The notes: generated from the letters alone by a model not told the origin. A stretch of 64,000 bases of DNA from Agitococcus lubricus (GCF_003051055.1 NZ_QAON01000010.1:62001-126000), one strand, 5' to 3'. Positions 11,311-20,382 are shown, counted from the stretch's first letter. Translations and numbers: made by a program.

Positions 11311-12795
11311 ATGACCAAACTATTACTGACTATTTTAGGGATTCTTGGCGATAAACTCCGTCTGTTAATCGTGATTACACTGATTTTGTGCTTAGGCTCT
11401 TGGCTACAAAAAGAGTGGCATGCCCTTGAGCAAGCACAACAAGACCATCAACGGCAACAACAACTCCAAGCTGTACTTAATCAACGCCATACGCAATTAG
11501 TTGCCGCACAGGCGCTCGCTCAACAAACCAGCCAAACCTTACAAGCCGAATTAAGCAAACGACAGCTCAATGTGAATGGGCTAAACCAACAACTGCAACA
11601 ACTAAAACAGCACAGAGAAACACTGTGGGAAGAGCATTGGTTAGCACGTCATAACCCTATCTCACGTACTAGTTTAGAATTACGGCGCTTAGACTTAAAG
11701 ATTGCCGCATTGCAACAACAAATGCAGCTCGCACAGCAGGCCGTGTTACAATGGCAACAACACATACAGCAAGCCCCTGCGACACAAGCCCTCACTCAAT
11801 TAGGCCACGAACTCCAGCAATCCAATCAGTTATTAGCGGCCGTCAAAAAAGACTTAGCGGACAGCGAGCATATCCTGAGCACCAGTCTGGTTAAACGAAC
11901 AGGTGATAGTATCAGCGCGGTACTTCCCAGTGCGTTGATGATTCTTGCCGCTGTGATTTTGCTACCGATTTTGTTCAAGCTGATACAATACTTTGTATTA
12001 GCACCGATTGTCTCTCGTTTAGCCCCTATTCGTTTGTTGGCTGCCAGCCCAAATCATGCCTTTATTGATGAGCAATTACATCGTCATACGGTTGGACATA
12101 TTTCTCAGCCCTCATTAACGATACAGTTAGCTCCGCGTGATGAATTACTGATTCACCCCGACTATTTACAAAGTTTTAGTAAATATGCTCACAAGAGCAC
12201 ACAGTGGCTGCTAAATCCACAGATTCCCCTCACCAGTTGGGCGGCAGGTTTAGTCACGCTAGTCAAATTACAAAGTGATAAAAACGAACACATTCAATTA
12301 GCGTCTATGTCTAATCCCTTAGAAGAATTAGCCGTATTAAGTTTGCCCGCAGGCAGTCAAGTGGTGTGTAAACCGCGCGCCTTAGCAGGCGTGATTAAAC
12401 AGCGCGAACACGCCGTTTATGTGTCCCGTCATTGGCGTTTATTTAGCTTACATGCTTGGTTGACGTTACAATTACGCTATTTAGTCTTTCATGGTGAGTG
12501 CCAATTAATTGTCAAAGGCCATCATGGCATTATTGTCGAACACGCAGGCGAAGCCAGATTGGTACAGCAGCAAGCAACTTTAGGTTTTAGCCCTGATATT
12601 GCCTACAGTAATTATCGCTGTGAAACCTTTATTTCTTATTATCTTGGCAAAGACAGTTTATTTAACGACCAGTTTAGTGGTGAAGCGGGTCTGTTTTTTT
12701 ATGAACAAGCCCCGCACGACTCAACAGCCGCAGGTGTTGTTAAACGGACAATGGGCGGTATTTGGGATGCGATTTTGAAGGTATTTGGCATTTAA
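11311..12795 (+). CDS. Unknown membrane-anchored coiled-coil protein behind ppc
   Basis: A 494-residue protein of unknown function. Visible layout: a hydrophobic N-terminal segment (about 5-30), a long glutamine-rich coiled coil (about 35-195), a second membrane helix (about 206-235, SAVLPSALMILAAVILLPIL), then a beta-rich C-terminal domain (about 240-480) ending in an amphipathic GGIWDAILKVFGI. The segment around VKGHHGIIVEHAGEARLV and FSGEAGLFFYEQ loosely resembles the AIM24/TIM24-type fold, but that is a weak guess. It starts seven bases after ppc. The two hydrophobic segments suggest a coiled-coil loop in the periplasm with the C-terminal domain in the cytosol. Confidence 0.6.
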   Translation: MTKLLLTILGILGDKLRLLIVITLILCLGSWLQKEWHALEQAQQDHQRQQQLQAVLNQRHTQLVAAQALAQQTSQTLQAELSKRQLNVNGLNQQLQQLKQHRETLWEEHWLARHNPISRTSLELRRLDLKIAALQQQMQLAQQAVLQWQQHIQQAPATQALTQLGHELQQSNQLLAAVKKDLADSEHILSTSLVKRTGDSISAVLPSALMILAAVILLPILFKLIQYFVLAPIVSRLAPIRLLAASPNHAFIDEQLHRHTVGHISQPSLTIQLAPRDELLIHPDYLQSFSKYAHKSTQWLLNPQIPLTSWAAGLVTLVKLQSDKNEHIQLASMSNPLEELAVLSLPAGSQVVCKPRALAGVIKQREHAVYVSRHWRLFSLHAWLTLQLRYLVFHGECQLIVKGHHGIIVEHAGEARLVQQQATLGFSPDIAYSNYRCETFISYYLGKDSLFNDQFSGEAGLFFYEQAPHDSTAAGVVKRTMGGIWDAILKVFGI

Positions 12796-12798
12796 CTC

Positions 12799-12831
12799 GG
12801 ACTGAGGCATTCAAATACAATACCTCAGTCC
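12799..12831. terminator. Hairpin between convergent genes (likely bidirectional terminator)
   Basis: GGACTGAGG (12799-12807) and CCTCAGTCC (12823-12831) form a perfect nine-base stem with a 15-base loop. It sits just after the coiled-coil gene stop. Before the insertion of the neighbouring element it would have lain directly between this gene and the convergent sulfatase gene. Confidence 0.5.
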
Positions 12832-12841
12832 CTAAGCATTA

Positions 12842-13108
12842 GGGTCTGTTGACGTTTTGATTGTGGTTGCGAAAAAGACTATTTTTTAGAGGATACGAGG
12901 CGTGAATCGTGTAGTTTGGTTATTCCAAATCAGCGACGAACAACAAAGTAGCCTCAAAAAATAGCTCTTTCCCTGTGGGTTGCGTTAAAAATTGACTCAT
13001 TCTGCGTGACAAAACTGGCCAATAGAACGACTATTAACTGCGTTTTGTGCCTTGCCTGAGGCAATTTTTATCAGCAACGCGGCTCACACGCAAAACGTCA
13101 ACAGCCCC
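12842..13108. mobile_element. MITE-like element with 18-bp terminal inverted repeats and TA flanks
   Basis: The left end GGGTCTGTTGACGTTTTG (12842-12859) and the right end CAAAACGTCAACAGCCCC (13091-13108) are inverted copies with one mismatch. Both ends are flanked by TA (12840-12841 and 13109-13110), the duplication expected of TA-targeting elements such as IS630 or some IS5 groups. The 267-bp interior has no transposase, so it is non-autonomous. Its right end supplies the G of the sulfatase TAG stop. Removing the element and one TA restores a TAA stop at the same codon. Confidence 0.75.
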
Positions 13109-15039
13109 TAGGGTTGTGGCAAGGCTTTTAACAGCCCATGTTCTAAGGCATAAGCCGCACCTTGATAATAAGAAATTGCCTGATTACTCACGTCTGGGTT
13201 GGCACTCGCAGGCAGAATTTCATCCTTATTTAAGGGGTCACGATGAATTTCTACTTGCTGTTGTGGCGATAAAATCACCAACTGATTGTCTTGATATAAA
13301 CCCATCCGTTGATACGTCGCTATCAATGCCCGTTGCGCCATATTCTCTGGTACACGCAACATATCTCTACCCAAAAATCGACTGGTATAGTCCATATTCA
13401 ACAAGCCCAAAATCGTGGGCGGTACATCCATTTGACTGACGATATGGTCTACGATTTGCGGTTTAACATGTTTAGGGGCATAAATAATCAGAGGGATATG
13501 ATATCGCTCGACAGGCACAGCCGTTTTACCCGCACTGCCTGCACAATGGTCGGCACTGATGACAAATACGGTATTGTCAAACCACGGTTTTTTGCGTGCT
13601 TCTTTAATAAAATTAGCAATCGCCCAATCGGTATATTTGACGGCACTACTCCACTTCTTTTGCGGCGCATCAATACGCCCCTCTGGAAAAGTATAAGGTC
13701 GATGATTACTGGTGGTCATAATGATAGAGAAGAACGGTTTATTGGCAGCAAAACTTTTATCGGCTTCACGCATCGCACGTAAGTATAAATACTCATCCGC
13801 CACCCCCCAAACATTGGCAAAGCCCTGTTCATCTTCGGTAAAATCTGTTCGGTCAACCACGTGATAACCATTGCCTGCAAAAAAGGCATTCATATTGTCA
13901 AAATAGCCATAACCACCATAAATAAACTTACTGTCATAACCCTTAGCATTAAGCACGGACGCCAAAGAAAATAAGCCACCATTATTTGGTCGACGGACAA
14001 CCGCACTGCCTGGTGTGGGTGGAATGCCTAAAGTTAATGCCTCTAAGCCCCGTACGGTACGATTGCCCGTGGCATAATACTGCTTAAAAAACAAACTTTC
14101 TTGACTCAATTGGTCTAAATGTGGGGTGATGTTCTCTGTGCCGCCTAACGAGCGCAAATACTCGCCACTCAGACTTTCGACCGAAATCAGCAACACATTT
14201 AATTTACGTTCAGGCTCAGGTACATCTACCCGTCGGGTCACATCAAACAACGCATTTGGATTAACCAAGGTTTCGTGCGCTAAGACCACATTTTGTTTTA
14301 ATAATGTGGAAGCGAGTTCTGGCTTGATGTGCTGATAAAACGTCTCATAGTCCAGTTCATTGTGTCTAAAAGCATAAAAAAACTGAAAAGCACCATTACG
14401 CGCTAATTCTTCCACATACATATTGGTTGAAAGTGCAGGCACACTATCGCCACGAAGCCCACCTGCGACAGCAACAATCAATCCCGTCACCACAGCGGTT
14501 AAGACACGTAGTTTTAAGGTGAGCGGATGATTAATACTGCGTTGAATCTGTTGTCTAGCCAACCACACTAAACCTGCTGCTACTAGGGCAATCGTCGACA
14601 AGATGGGGACAACAGGATAGGACTCCGAGATATTGCCTGTCACTTCACGGCGATAGACCAAATAGTCAACAGCAATAAAATTAAAACGGACATTAAACTC
14701 ATCCCAAAATAACCATTCGGCAACCAGTACAAAACCTAAGGCAAACAGATACGACCACGCCACTGCCAACGTGGCTTTGTGTCCCCAAGCACTTTGGCGC
14801 CAGCGTTCGGGAATTAACAAACCTACCAGACTAAAAAAACCATAAACATAGGCTGCAACGACACTGTCAAATAATAAACCACGCAAAAACAAACCTGCAT
14901 ATTCCGAAAAATCAACAGGTATTTGGTCAATACTGCGCGCAAACAACACACAACGTAGGAGAGTAAACGCCACGATGGTTATCACGGCTAATAGGGCAGG
15001 TAAACTTAAGCGCCACAGTGTGCGATTTAATTGCAGCAT
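13108..15039 (-). CDS. LTA-synthase-family sulfatase (phosphoglycerol/phosphoethanolamine-transferase type)
   Basis: An inner-membrane enzyme with five N-terminal membrane helices (about residues 10-210) and a periplasmic alkaline-phosphatase-fold domain (about 275-560). Metal and catalytic positions are visible: ISVESLSGEYL (metal-binding Glu), TGNRTVRGLEAL (nucleophilic Thr) and ISADHCAG (metal-binding Asp-His). The family adds phosphoglycerol or phosphoethanolamine to envelope glycans (OpgB, LtaS and relatives). Which substrate is used here cannot be decided. The start ATG at 15039 has GGGAG upstream. Its TAG stop is formed at the junction with the MITE-like element. Length (643) is normal. 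Confidence 0.85.
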   Translation of the reverse strand: MLQLNRTLWRLSLPALLAVITIVAFTLLRCVLFARSIDQIPVDFSEYAGLFLRGLLFDSVVAAYVYGFFSLVGLLIPERWRQSAWGHKATLAVAWSYLFALGFVLVAEWLFWDEFNVRFNFIAVDYLVYRREVTGNISESYPVVPILSTIALVAAGLVWLARQQIQRSINHPLTLKLRVLTAVVTGLIVAVAGGLRGDSVPALSTNMYVEELARNGAFQFFYAFRHNELDYETFYQHIKPELASTLLKQNVVLAHETLVNPNALFDVTRRVDVPEPERKLNVLLISVESLSGEYLRSLGGTENITPHLDQLSQESLFFKQYYATGNRTVRGLEALTLGIPPTPGSAVVRRPNNGGLFSLASVLNAKGYDSKFIYGGYGYFDNMNAFFAGNGYHVVDRTDFTEDEQGFANVWGVADEYLYLRAMREADKSFAANKPFFSIIMTTSNHRPYTFPEGRIDAPQKKWSSAVKYTDWAIANFIKEARKKPWFDNTVFVISADHCAGSAGKTAVPVERYHIPLIIYAPKHVKPQIVDHIVSQMDVPPTILGLLNMDYTSRFLGRDMLRVPENMAQRALIATYQRMGLYQDNQLVILSPQQQVEIHRDPLNKDEILPASANPDVSNQAISYYQGAAYALEHGLLKALPQP

Positions 15040-15197
15040 AACAAAACAAACTCCCTGAGAAAGCCAGCATACCCAACAGATATACTGATAAAAATGACAC
15101 TTTCAGTGGTGACGCAAACGAGCACTAGGCATAACACTGCCTTAGCATCACCCCAAATGGCGGACTCACATTAACCCGATAGACTAATCGCTAAATC

Positions 15198-15608
15198 TTA
15201 AGACTGACTTAACTGCTCACCTTGGGTATAGCACCACCGTCCTGCTACTTTGACAAAAGTGGAACGCTCATGCAGGACATACGTTTGGCGCGCATGGCGA
15301 TAATGCGCCTTAAATTCCACCATACCCACGTTATCTTCCGTCTGCCCTGCTTGTATTTGTACAATTTCTAAGCCTAACCATTGTGTGTCTTTGAAGGATT
15401 TTTTTAAGGCCTTGAGTTCATCAGCTTGTCGATACTCTGGATGGTGCGTCTCAAACAAATAAGACGCTTTTTCTAAGACAAAAGCCGTATAACGTGAACG
15501 CATGAGTTGCTCGGCGGTAGCAGGCTGTTGTTGGCTTGCCCAAAAACGCTGACAGCACTCCCTATATCGTTGCCCAGATTGACAGGGACACGGAGCGTCT
15601 TTATTCAT
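15198..15608 (-). CDS. YchJ-family protein with SEC-C metal-binding motif
   Basis: A 136-residue protein beginning with a SEC-C zinc-binding motif (CPCQSGQRYRECC, about residues 7-19), followed by the NTF2-like YchJ core with LMRSRYTAFVLEKASYL and RHARQTYVLHERSTF. The YchJ family is widespread but its function is unknown. Unlike many members, it lacks a second C-terminal SEC-C motif, which is common for the short form. The start ATG has GGAG at a good distance. It stands alone between the sulfatase and the divergent H-NOX gene. Confidence 0.85.
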   Translation of the reverse strand: MNKDAPCPCQSGQRYRECCQRFWASQQQPATAEQLMRSRYTAFVLEKASYLFETHHPEYRQADELKALKKSFKDTQWLGLEIVQIQAGQTEDNVGMVEFKAHYRHARQTYVLHERSTFVKVAGRWCYTQGEQLSQS

Positions 15609-15671
15609 GGGTGGACTCCAAAAAATATCTTGACTAAAAAATCAAACGGCGCGCATTGTAATTGAGTTGTA

Positions 15672-15712
15672 AATCACATTTCATTGCTTATGTGATTGAT
15701 TTTTGTTATATA
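15672..15712 (+). promoter_or_regulatory. Putative promoter with overlapping inverted repeat upstream of H-NOX
   Basis: TTGCTT (15684-15689) and TATATA (15707-15712) are separated by 17 bases, a weak sigma70-like pair. AATCACAT (15672-15679) and ATGTGATT (15690-15697) are perfect inverted arms whose right half lies in the spacer and whose left half lies upstream of the -35, as an operator would. Confidence 0.4.
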
Positions 15713-15765
15713 CCCAAGATTAACACCGTCATTAGCTGTCCTTACCTCTGACTATGGGTATTTGC

Positions 15766-16311
15766 ATGAAAGGCATCGTCTTTAATTTGCTAGAAGAAGT
15801 CGTCAGTCAACATCATGGCGTAGATATGTGGGACACCCTACTCGAAGATGCCAAGCTGACGGGTATCTATACGTCGTTAGGCAGTTATCCCGATGGTGAT
15901 ATGCATGCCTTAGTCATGGCAGCCGCTCAACGCTTAAGCCTAGAACCCAATGCTGTCTTGCGTTGGTTTGGACAACAAGCGATGCCCATTTTGGCACAGC
16001 GCTACCCTATTTTTTTTGCTGCGCATACGTCAACACGGCCTTTTTTAATGAGCCTAAATCACATTATTCACCCTGAAGTGAAAAAGATTTATGCAGGCGC
16101 AGAAGTCCCTATTTTTGATTTTCAACATGACCCTGATGGTAGTCTATTGATGGGCTACCATTCGGCGCGTCATTTGTGTGCTTTAGCACAAGGCTTTGCC
16201 GAAGGAGCTGCCAGTTATTACCACGAAACACTCGTTATTGATGAGCTAAACTGTATGCATCGTGGCGATAGTAAGTGTTTATTTCATATCCAGTTTCAAC
16301 AACAAGTATAA
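15766..16311 (+). CDS. H-NOX heme nitric oxide/oxygen sensor
   Basis: A cytosolic heme protein sensing NO (or O2). The 181-residue product opens MKGIVFNLLEEVV, has the heme-ligating histidine at residue 102 (in IIHPEVKK) and the heme-propionate-binding YxSxR motif at Y131, S133 and R135 (GYHSARHL), matching classical H-NOX numbering. An ATG four codons upstream exists, but the chosen ATG at 15766 gives the family N-terminus with GGGT upstream. The GGDEF-EAL gene begins three bases after the stop, the usual H-NOX/effector operon. Absence of a distal-pocket tyrosine was not checked, so NO versus O2 is undecided. Confidence 0.93.
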   Translation: MKGIVFNLLEEVVSQHHGVDMWDTLLEDAKLTGIYTSLGSYPDGDMHALVMAAAQRLSLEPNAVLRWFGQQAMPILAQRYPIFFAAHTSTRPFLMSLNHIIHPEVKKIYAGAEVPIFDFQHDPDGSLLMGYHSARHLCALAQGFAEGAASYYHETLVIDELNCMHRGDSKCLFHIQFQQQV

Positions 16312-16314
16312 ATA

Positions 16315-18330
16315 ATGACTCTCCATGCGACAGCCTCTCACGACATGAGCCTGAAACGCTTAGAAAAACGCCTAGAACGCGAGCGATTGGCGCGTTTAGA
16401 AGCGGAAGCGATTGCTGAGCGCGGTTTGCGTGAACTATATGAAAAACAACAACAATTACAACTACTCGAAGCCATTGCTGTTGCTGCTAATCAGGCCAAT
16501 AAACTGAATGATATTTTGCAGCTCGCACTCAGCAAAATCTGTCAATTTAGTGCATGGCAACTCGGGCATGCCTACATTATTGACCCTAAACAACCGCATC
16601 GACTCAAACCGTCGATGATTTGGCATTGTAGTGGTCGTGAATCGGTATTTGAAGCCTTTCAAGAGTTGACACACCGTACGTATTTTGAGCAAGGCATTGG
16701 TTTACCAGGCCGTGTTTTTGCCAGTGGTCAAGCCACATGGATTGTTAATATTGCCGATGACAGTAATTTTGTCCGTCAGGCGTGCGGGATTGCAACAGGT
16801 ATCAAAACCGCATGTGCCTTTCCTATTCTCACGGGTCATCGTGTCACTGCCGTATTGGAGTTTTTTAGCCTACTCGAGTCACCACCTCAAGTGACATTAT
16901 TACAAATGATGGCTCAAATCGGCATCCATCTAGGGCGGGTGGTCGAACGTCAACTCGCCGAAGAGCGTTTATTGTATGATGCATTTCACGACCCATTAAC
17001 GGGCTTGCCTAATCGTGCACTCTTTTTAGACCGTCTAAAACGCGCCGCTGCTCACAAGCGCCGCTATCCTAACTATCAATTTGCTGTTTTATTTATCGAC
17101 CTCGACCGTTTTAAGGTGGTCAACGATAGTCTCGGCCATTTTGTCGGTGACAGCCTGATTCATCAAATAGCCAAACGACTACTCACCACCCTACGCAACG
17201 AAGATATGTTGTCGGTAAATAGCCAAGATATTTATCATCTAAAAGATACACTGGCGCGTTTAGGCGGGGATGAATTTACCCTGCTTTTAGATGATTTACG
17301 CGGTAGTAGTGATGCAATGCGTGTTGCTGAGCGTATACAACACGTACTTAATGAGCCCTTTATTTTGGAAAACCAAACGATTTATATTGCCGCCAGTATT
17401 GGTATTGCCTTAGCGCATGCCGATATTGATGCCGATGATTTAATTCGTAATGCCGATTTAGCCATGTATAGAGCCAAGAGTTTAGGGGGTAAACGCTCTG
17501 AGTTTTTTGACCAAAGCATGCATACCTTAGCCATCAATCGTTTACTGATTGAAAATGATTTACGCTTAGGTATCTTACAACAACAATTTATTTTGCATTA
17601 TCAACCGATTGTCTGTTTAGCTTCAGGTCAACTGGTGGGTGTTGAAGCCCTCATTCGTTGGCAAAAAGCAGAAAAATTAGTATTTCCTAATGATTTTATT
17701 CCCATCGCTGAAGAAAGTGGCCTCATTATCAGTCTGGATTTATGGGTGATGGCAGAAGCCTGTCGTACCGTCAAACGTTGGCTGGCTACACATCCCGTCA
17801 GCACAATGACGGTCAGTATCAACCTGTCTGCCCGCTTATTTGCCTTAGAAAATTTAGCCTCACACATACAACACATTTTAGCAGAGACAGGCATTAACCC
17901 GCAGTTAGTCCGTTTAGAAATTACCGAAAGCATGACGATGCAAGATACAGAGAGGGCAATTCACGTTTTGAAAGCACTCAAAACTATGGGCTTGAATCTG
18001 AGTATTGACGATTTTGGGACGGGCTACTCGTCGTTAAGCTATTTACATCGTTTTCCTGCCGATACTCTCAAAATTGACCGCTCTTTTGTATTAGGCCTTA
18101 ATGAAAGCCACGAAAGTCAACAAATCGTCGCTTCTATTATTAGTTTAGCGCGTAATTTGAACATGAAAGTCATTGCCGAAGGCACCGAAACACTTGCACA
18201 TGTACAGCAATTACAACAATTACAGTGCGATTTTGCACAAGGCTATTATTTTTCTAAACCCGTCCCCGCACAAGCAATTGAGCATTTACTCTCCTCTCAA
18301 CACACATATCATTTAATTAGCCCTGTGTAG
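16315..18330 (+). CDS. GAF-GGDEF-EAL cyclic-di-GMP enzyme, H-NOX partner
   Basis: A 671-residue signalling protein: N-terminal coiled coil (about 8-50), GAF domain (about 40-215), GGDEF diguanylate cyclase domain with intact GGDEF (317-321), and EAL phosphodiesterase domain with EAL (444-446) and DDFGTGYSSL (about 564-573). Both output domains keep their signature residues, so synthesis, hydrolysis or a switch between them is possible. By analogy with other H-NOX operons, NO-bound H-NOX probably modulates this enzyme and so surface attachment or biofilm. There are no membrane segments. Two hairpins follow the stop. Confidence 0.92.
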   Translation: MTLHATASHDMSLKRLEKRLERERLARLEAEAIAERGLRELYEKQQQLQLLEAIAVAANQANKLNDILQLALSKICQFSAWQLGHAYIIDPKQPHRLKPSMIWHCSGRESVFEAFQELTHRTYFEQGIGLPGRVFASGQATWIVNIADDSNFVRQACGIATGIKTACAFPILTGHRVTAVLEFFSLLESPPQVTLLQMMAQIGIHLGRVVERQLAEERLLYDAFHDPLTGLPNRALFLDRLKRAAAHKRRYPNYQFAVLFIDLDRFKVVNDSLGHFVGDSLIHQIAKRLLTTLRNEDMLSVNSQDIYHLKDTLARLGGDEFTLLLDDLRGSSDAMRVAERIQHVLNEPFILENQTIYIAASIGIALAHADIDADDLIRNADLAMYRAKSLGGKRSEFFDQSMHTLAINRLLIENDLRLGILQQQFILHYQPIVCLASGQLVGVEALIRWQKAEKLVFPNDFIPIAEESGLIISLDLWVMAEACRTVKRWLATHPVSTMTVSINLSARLFALENLASHIQHILAETGINPQLVRLEITESMTMQDTERAIHVLKALKTMGLNLSIDDFGTGYSSLSYLHRFPADTLKIDRSFVLGLNESHESQQIVASIISLARNLNMKVIAEGTETLAHVQQLQQLQCDFAQGYYFSKPVPAQAIEHLLSSQHTYHLISPV

Positions 18331-18916
18331 GCTCGGCACTCACTGTAGGCATAATGTAGTAGACAACTCACACAATATTTTCTCATCAGTCAACTGATGC
18401 TATGCTTCTCATATCCCCAATGAGGGATATAGATTGCTAATTCACTTTTTACTCTTTTCCTAACACCAAAATAAAGACACAAAGATATCGTCATACCAGC
18501 AAGCCAAGTCATTTGCTGTAACTCAGCGTGTAAAAGCTAATTTTTGGCACTAGCGCAAATAAAAATCTCTGTTTTGTTAGACAGTATTTAATCTTTTAGT
18601 ATACAAGTGTTCTTAAAATTAGGTATTCTTAAGTAAATTCCTTATTTACTAAGTGATAGGAAAAATCTGCTGTTATGTTAGGGCAGACAATATCTGATAA
18701 TAACGCCTGTAACTAACACATAAAAACAAAGAAAAATCGTCGTGTTTATATCTCATCGTATGCGGAATGCTGCGTTATCAATATGTAGCAAATGATTGAT
18801 AAAACAACGATTTTTATAGATATGTACTAGAAAGGAGACTCTATCGACTCGATATATCTTAGCTCTGTTGTCGTGAGCTATCATTTTTATTATCTTAACA
18901 ATCCACAGGTAATTTC
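18331..18916. other. Gene-free AT-rich interval with two tandem hairpins
   Basis: No credible coding frame is visible in this 586-bp stretch. Right after the GGDEF-EAL gene come CATCAGT/ACTGATG (18384-18399, two-base loop) and ATATCCC/GGGATAT (18411-18430, six-base loop), which may end or stabilise its transcript. The rest is AT-rich, as expected for a promoter region of the following gene. No clear promoter pair was chosen. Confidence 0.5.
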
Positions 18917-19495
18917 ATGCAGTATCGTGAGCATATTATTTATACAGGTGAAAAGTTTTACGTACCCGAAAATATTCAACGGATTGATATTGATTACCCC
19001 AAATCGACACATGGTTGGCAAGTACGTTATGCGGGTAAAACTAAATTCTTTAGTGACCACAACAGCGAACGCATTGGTGCAGAACAAGCGCTACAGCAAG
19101 CGATTGTACACCTGACTAAAATGATTGATAAATACCGTGCACCTACCTCACTACGTCGACAGACTAGCCCCCGTAAAAAAACCGATTTACCCTTGGGGAT
19201 TTCTGGCCCGTTAATGCGTGTCAATAAAGGACGAAATACCGTCGAATACAATTACAGTATTAGCATTCCGCGTTTTGGCTTAAAGCCAACCACCAAACGC
19301 GTGTATATTGGCACAGACAAAACCTTTAGTCCCGCCAAATGTCGAGCAGCACTCAAAAGAGCCAAAGAAATTCGTAAAGAAGCCGAAAAAGCCTATATTT
19401 TAGCGGCCACCGAAGCTCGCCGTGCAGATAACGAATTGTTACTCGAAATGAGTCATTGGACAGAAGCCGATATTGCCTCTCACCAAAGCCACTGA
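18917..19495 (+). CDS. AP2/ERF-like domain protein of unknown function
   Basis: A 192-residue basic protein. Two segments look like AP2-type three-stranded sheets followed by a helix: GWQVRYAGKTKFFSDHNS with the helix EQALQQAIVHL (about 33-75), and YNYSISIPRFGLKPTTKRVY with the helix AKCRAALKRAKEIR (about 110-155). The linker SLRRQTSPRKKTDLP is basic. Such domains often bind DNA in homing enzymes and integrases, but no nuclease or recombinase part is present. The ATG has AGGT upstream. It sits alone after a long AT-rich gap. Confidence 0.5.
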   Translation: MQYREHIIYTGEKFYVPENIQRIDIDYPKSTHGWQVRYAGKTKFFSDHNSERIGAEQALQQAIVHLTKMIDKYRAPTSLRRQTSPRKKTDLPLGISGPLMRVNKGRNTVEYNYSISIPRFGLKPTTKRVYIGTDKTFSPAKCRAALKRAKEIRKEAEKAYILAATEARRADNELLLEMSHWTEADIASHQSH

Positions 19496-19520
19496 GCACA
19501 CAAACAAGGATGTTTGAGCC

Positions 19521-19892
19521 TTAGATACAACATGAGAGAATCTGTGTCTCTTCCGCCTTATGTACTTGTATGACTAATTGGTCTAAATCCTCTAATGTTT
19601 GCTTTACGGTTTGATGGATTAATTCAGCATCTTGATGAGCGAGTTTTACCCTAATATTAGATAGGGAACTATTTGCACACGCCAACTCCATACGCACAGC
19701 ACTTAACCATTGTTGCAGCGTCGCAAGTGCAACCCACTTTTCTGTTTGGCCAATATCGGCCAATTTTCCCATCATTAAACGATAGGTTGACTCCGACAAC
19801 ACATCTAAACCATTAGCCAAAATAATAAATTGAAAGTCTCGGTCTAATATCACGTCATGTTGTTGGTAAGAGAGATAAATTAATGAGGACAT
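19521..19892 (-). CDS. Small helical protein of unknown function, downstream of the Lrp-type regulator
   Basis: A 123-residue mostly helical product (MSSLIYLSYQQHDVILDRDF at the start, then long helices and a C-terminal ILSCCI). I recognise no family. It begins four bases after the end of the Lrp-family gene on the same strand, so the two are almost certainly co-transcribed and possibly translationally coupled, as no good Shine-Dalgarno sequence is seen. Confidence 0.6.
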   Translation of the reverse strand: MSSLIYLSYQQHDVILDRDFQFIILANGLDVLSESTYRLMMGKLADIGQTEKWVALATLQQWLSAVRMELACANSSLSNIRVKLAHQDAELIHQTVKQTLEDLDQLVIQVHKAEETQILSCCI

Positions 19893-19896
19893 TTAT

Positions 19897-20364
19897 TTAT
19901 AAGCTCACAGGCAAGGCGGTTCTATCCATGACTTTACGCAACACAAAACTACTATGCACACCTGTTACACCTGTAATTCTGGTAATACGATTGAGCAATA
20001 GCTCTTGAAAACCATCCATATCTTTGACCACTACTTTGAGTTGATAATCAGCAGATTGCCCAGTAATTAACAAACACTCTAATACTTCGGGAATATCAAC
20101 AATGCTTTCTTCAAAATATTTAAAACGTTCGGGCGTGTGTTGATCCATCGAAATATGAATCAACGCCATTAAGCTTAATCCCAATTTTTTGGCATCAACT
20201 AACGCACGATAGGCGGTAATAAAACCTAAGTCTTCTAAAGTTTTGACGCGTCGCAAACACGGTGAAGGCGTTAAGCCAATTTTATCGGCAAGGTCTTGAT
20301 TGCTGATGCGGCTATCTTGTTGCAATAGCTCTAAAATTTGGCGGTCATAGCGGTCGAGTTGCAT
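19897..20364 (-). CDS. Lrp/AsnC-family transcriptional regulator
   Basis: A 155-residue regulator with an N-terminal winged helix-turn-helix (about 5-60, DRQILELLQQDSRISNQDLADKIGLTPSPCLRRV) and a C-terminal RAM effector domain (about 70-145, with ITGQSADYQLKVVV). These proteins respond to amino acids, often leucine or branched-chain amino acids. It is divergent from leuA across a 418-bp gap holding a perfect AT-rich palindrome, so control of leuA is a reasonable inference. The start ATG has AAGG upstream. Confidence 0.9.
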   Translation of the reverse strand: MQLDRYDRQILELLQQDSRISNQDLADKIGLTPSPCLRRVKTLEDLGFITAYRALVDAKKLGLSLMALIHISMDQHTPERFKYFEESIVDIPEVLECLLITGQSADYQLKVVVKDMDGFQELLLNRITRITGVTGVHSSFVLRKVMDRTALPVSL

Positions 20365-20382
20365 AAGCCAACCTTTGATAAT

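Noticed and set aside
12842-13108. Intact insertion sequence
   Set aside because: The inverted ends are good, but the interior is too short and has no transposase frame, so it is called a MITE-like element.
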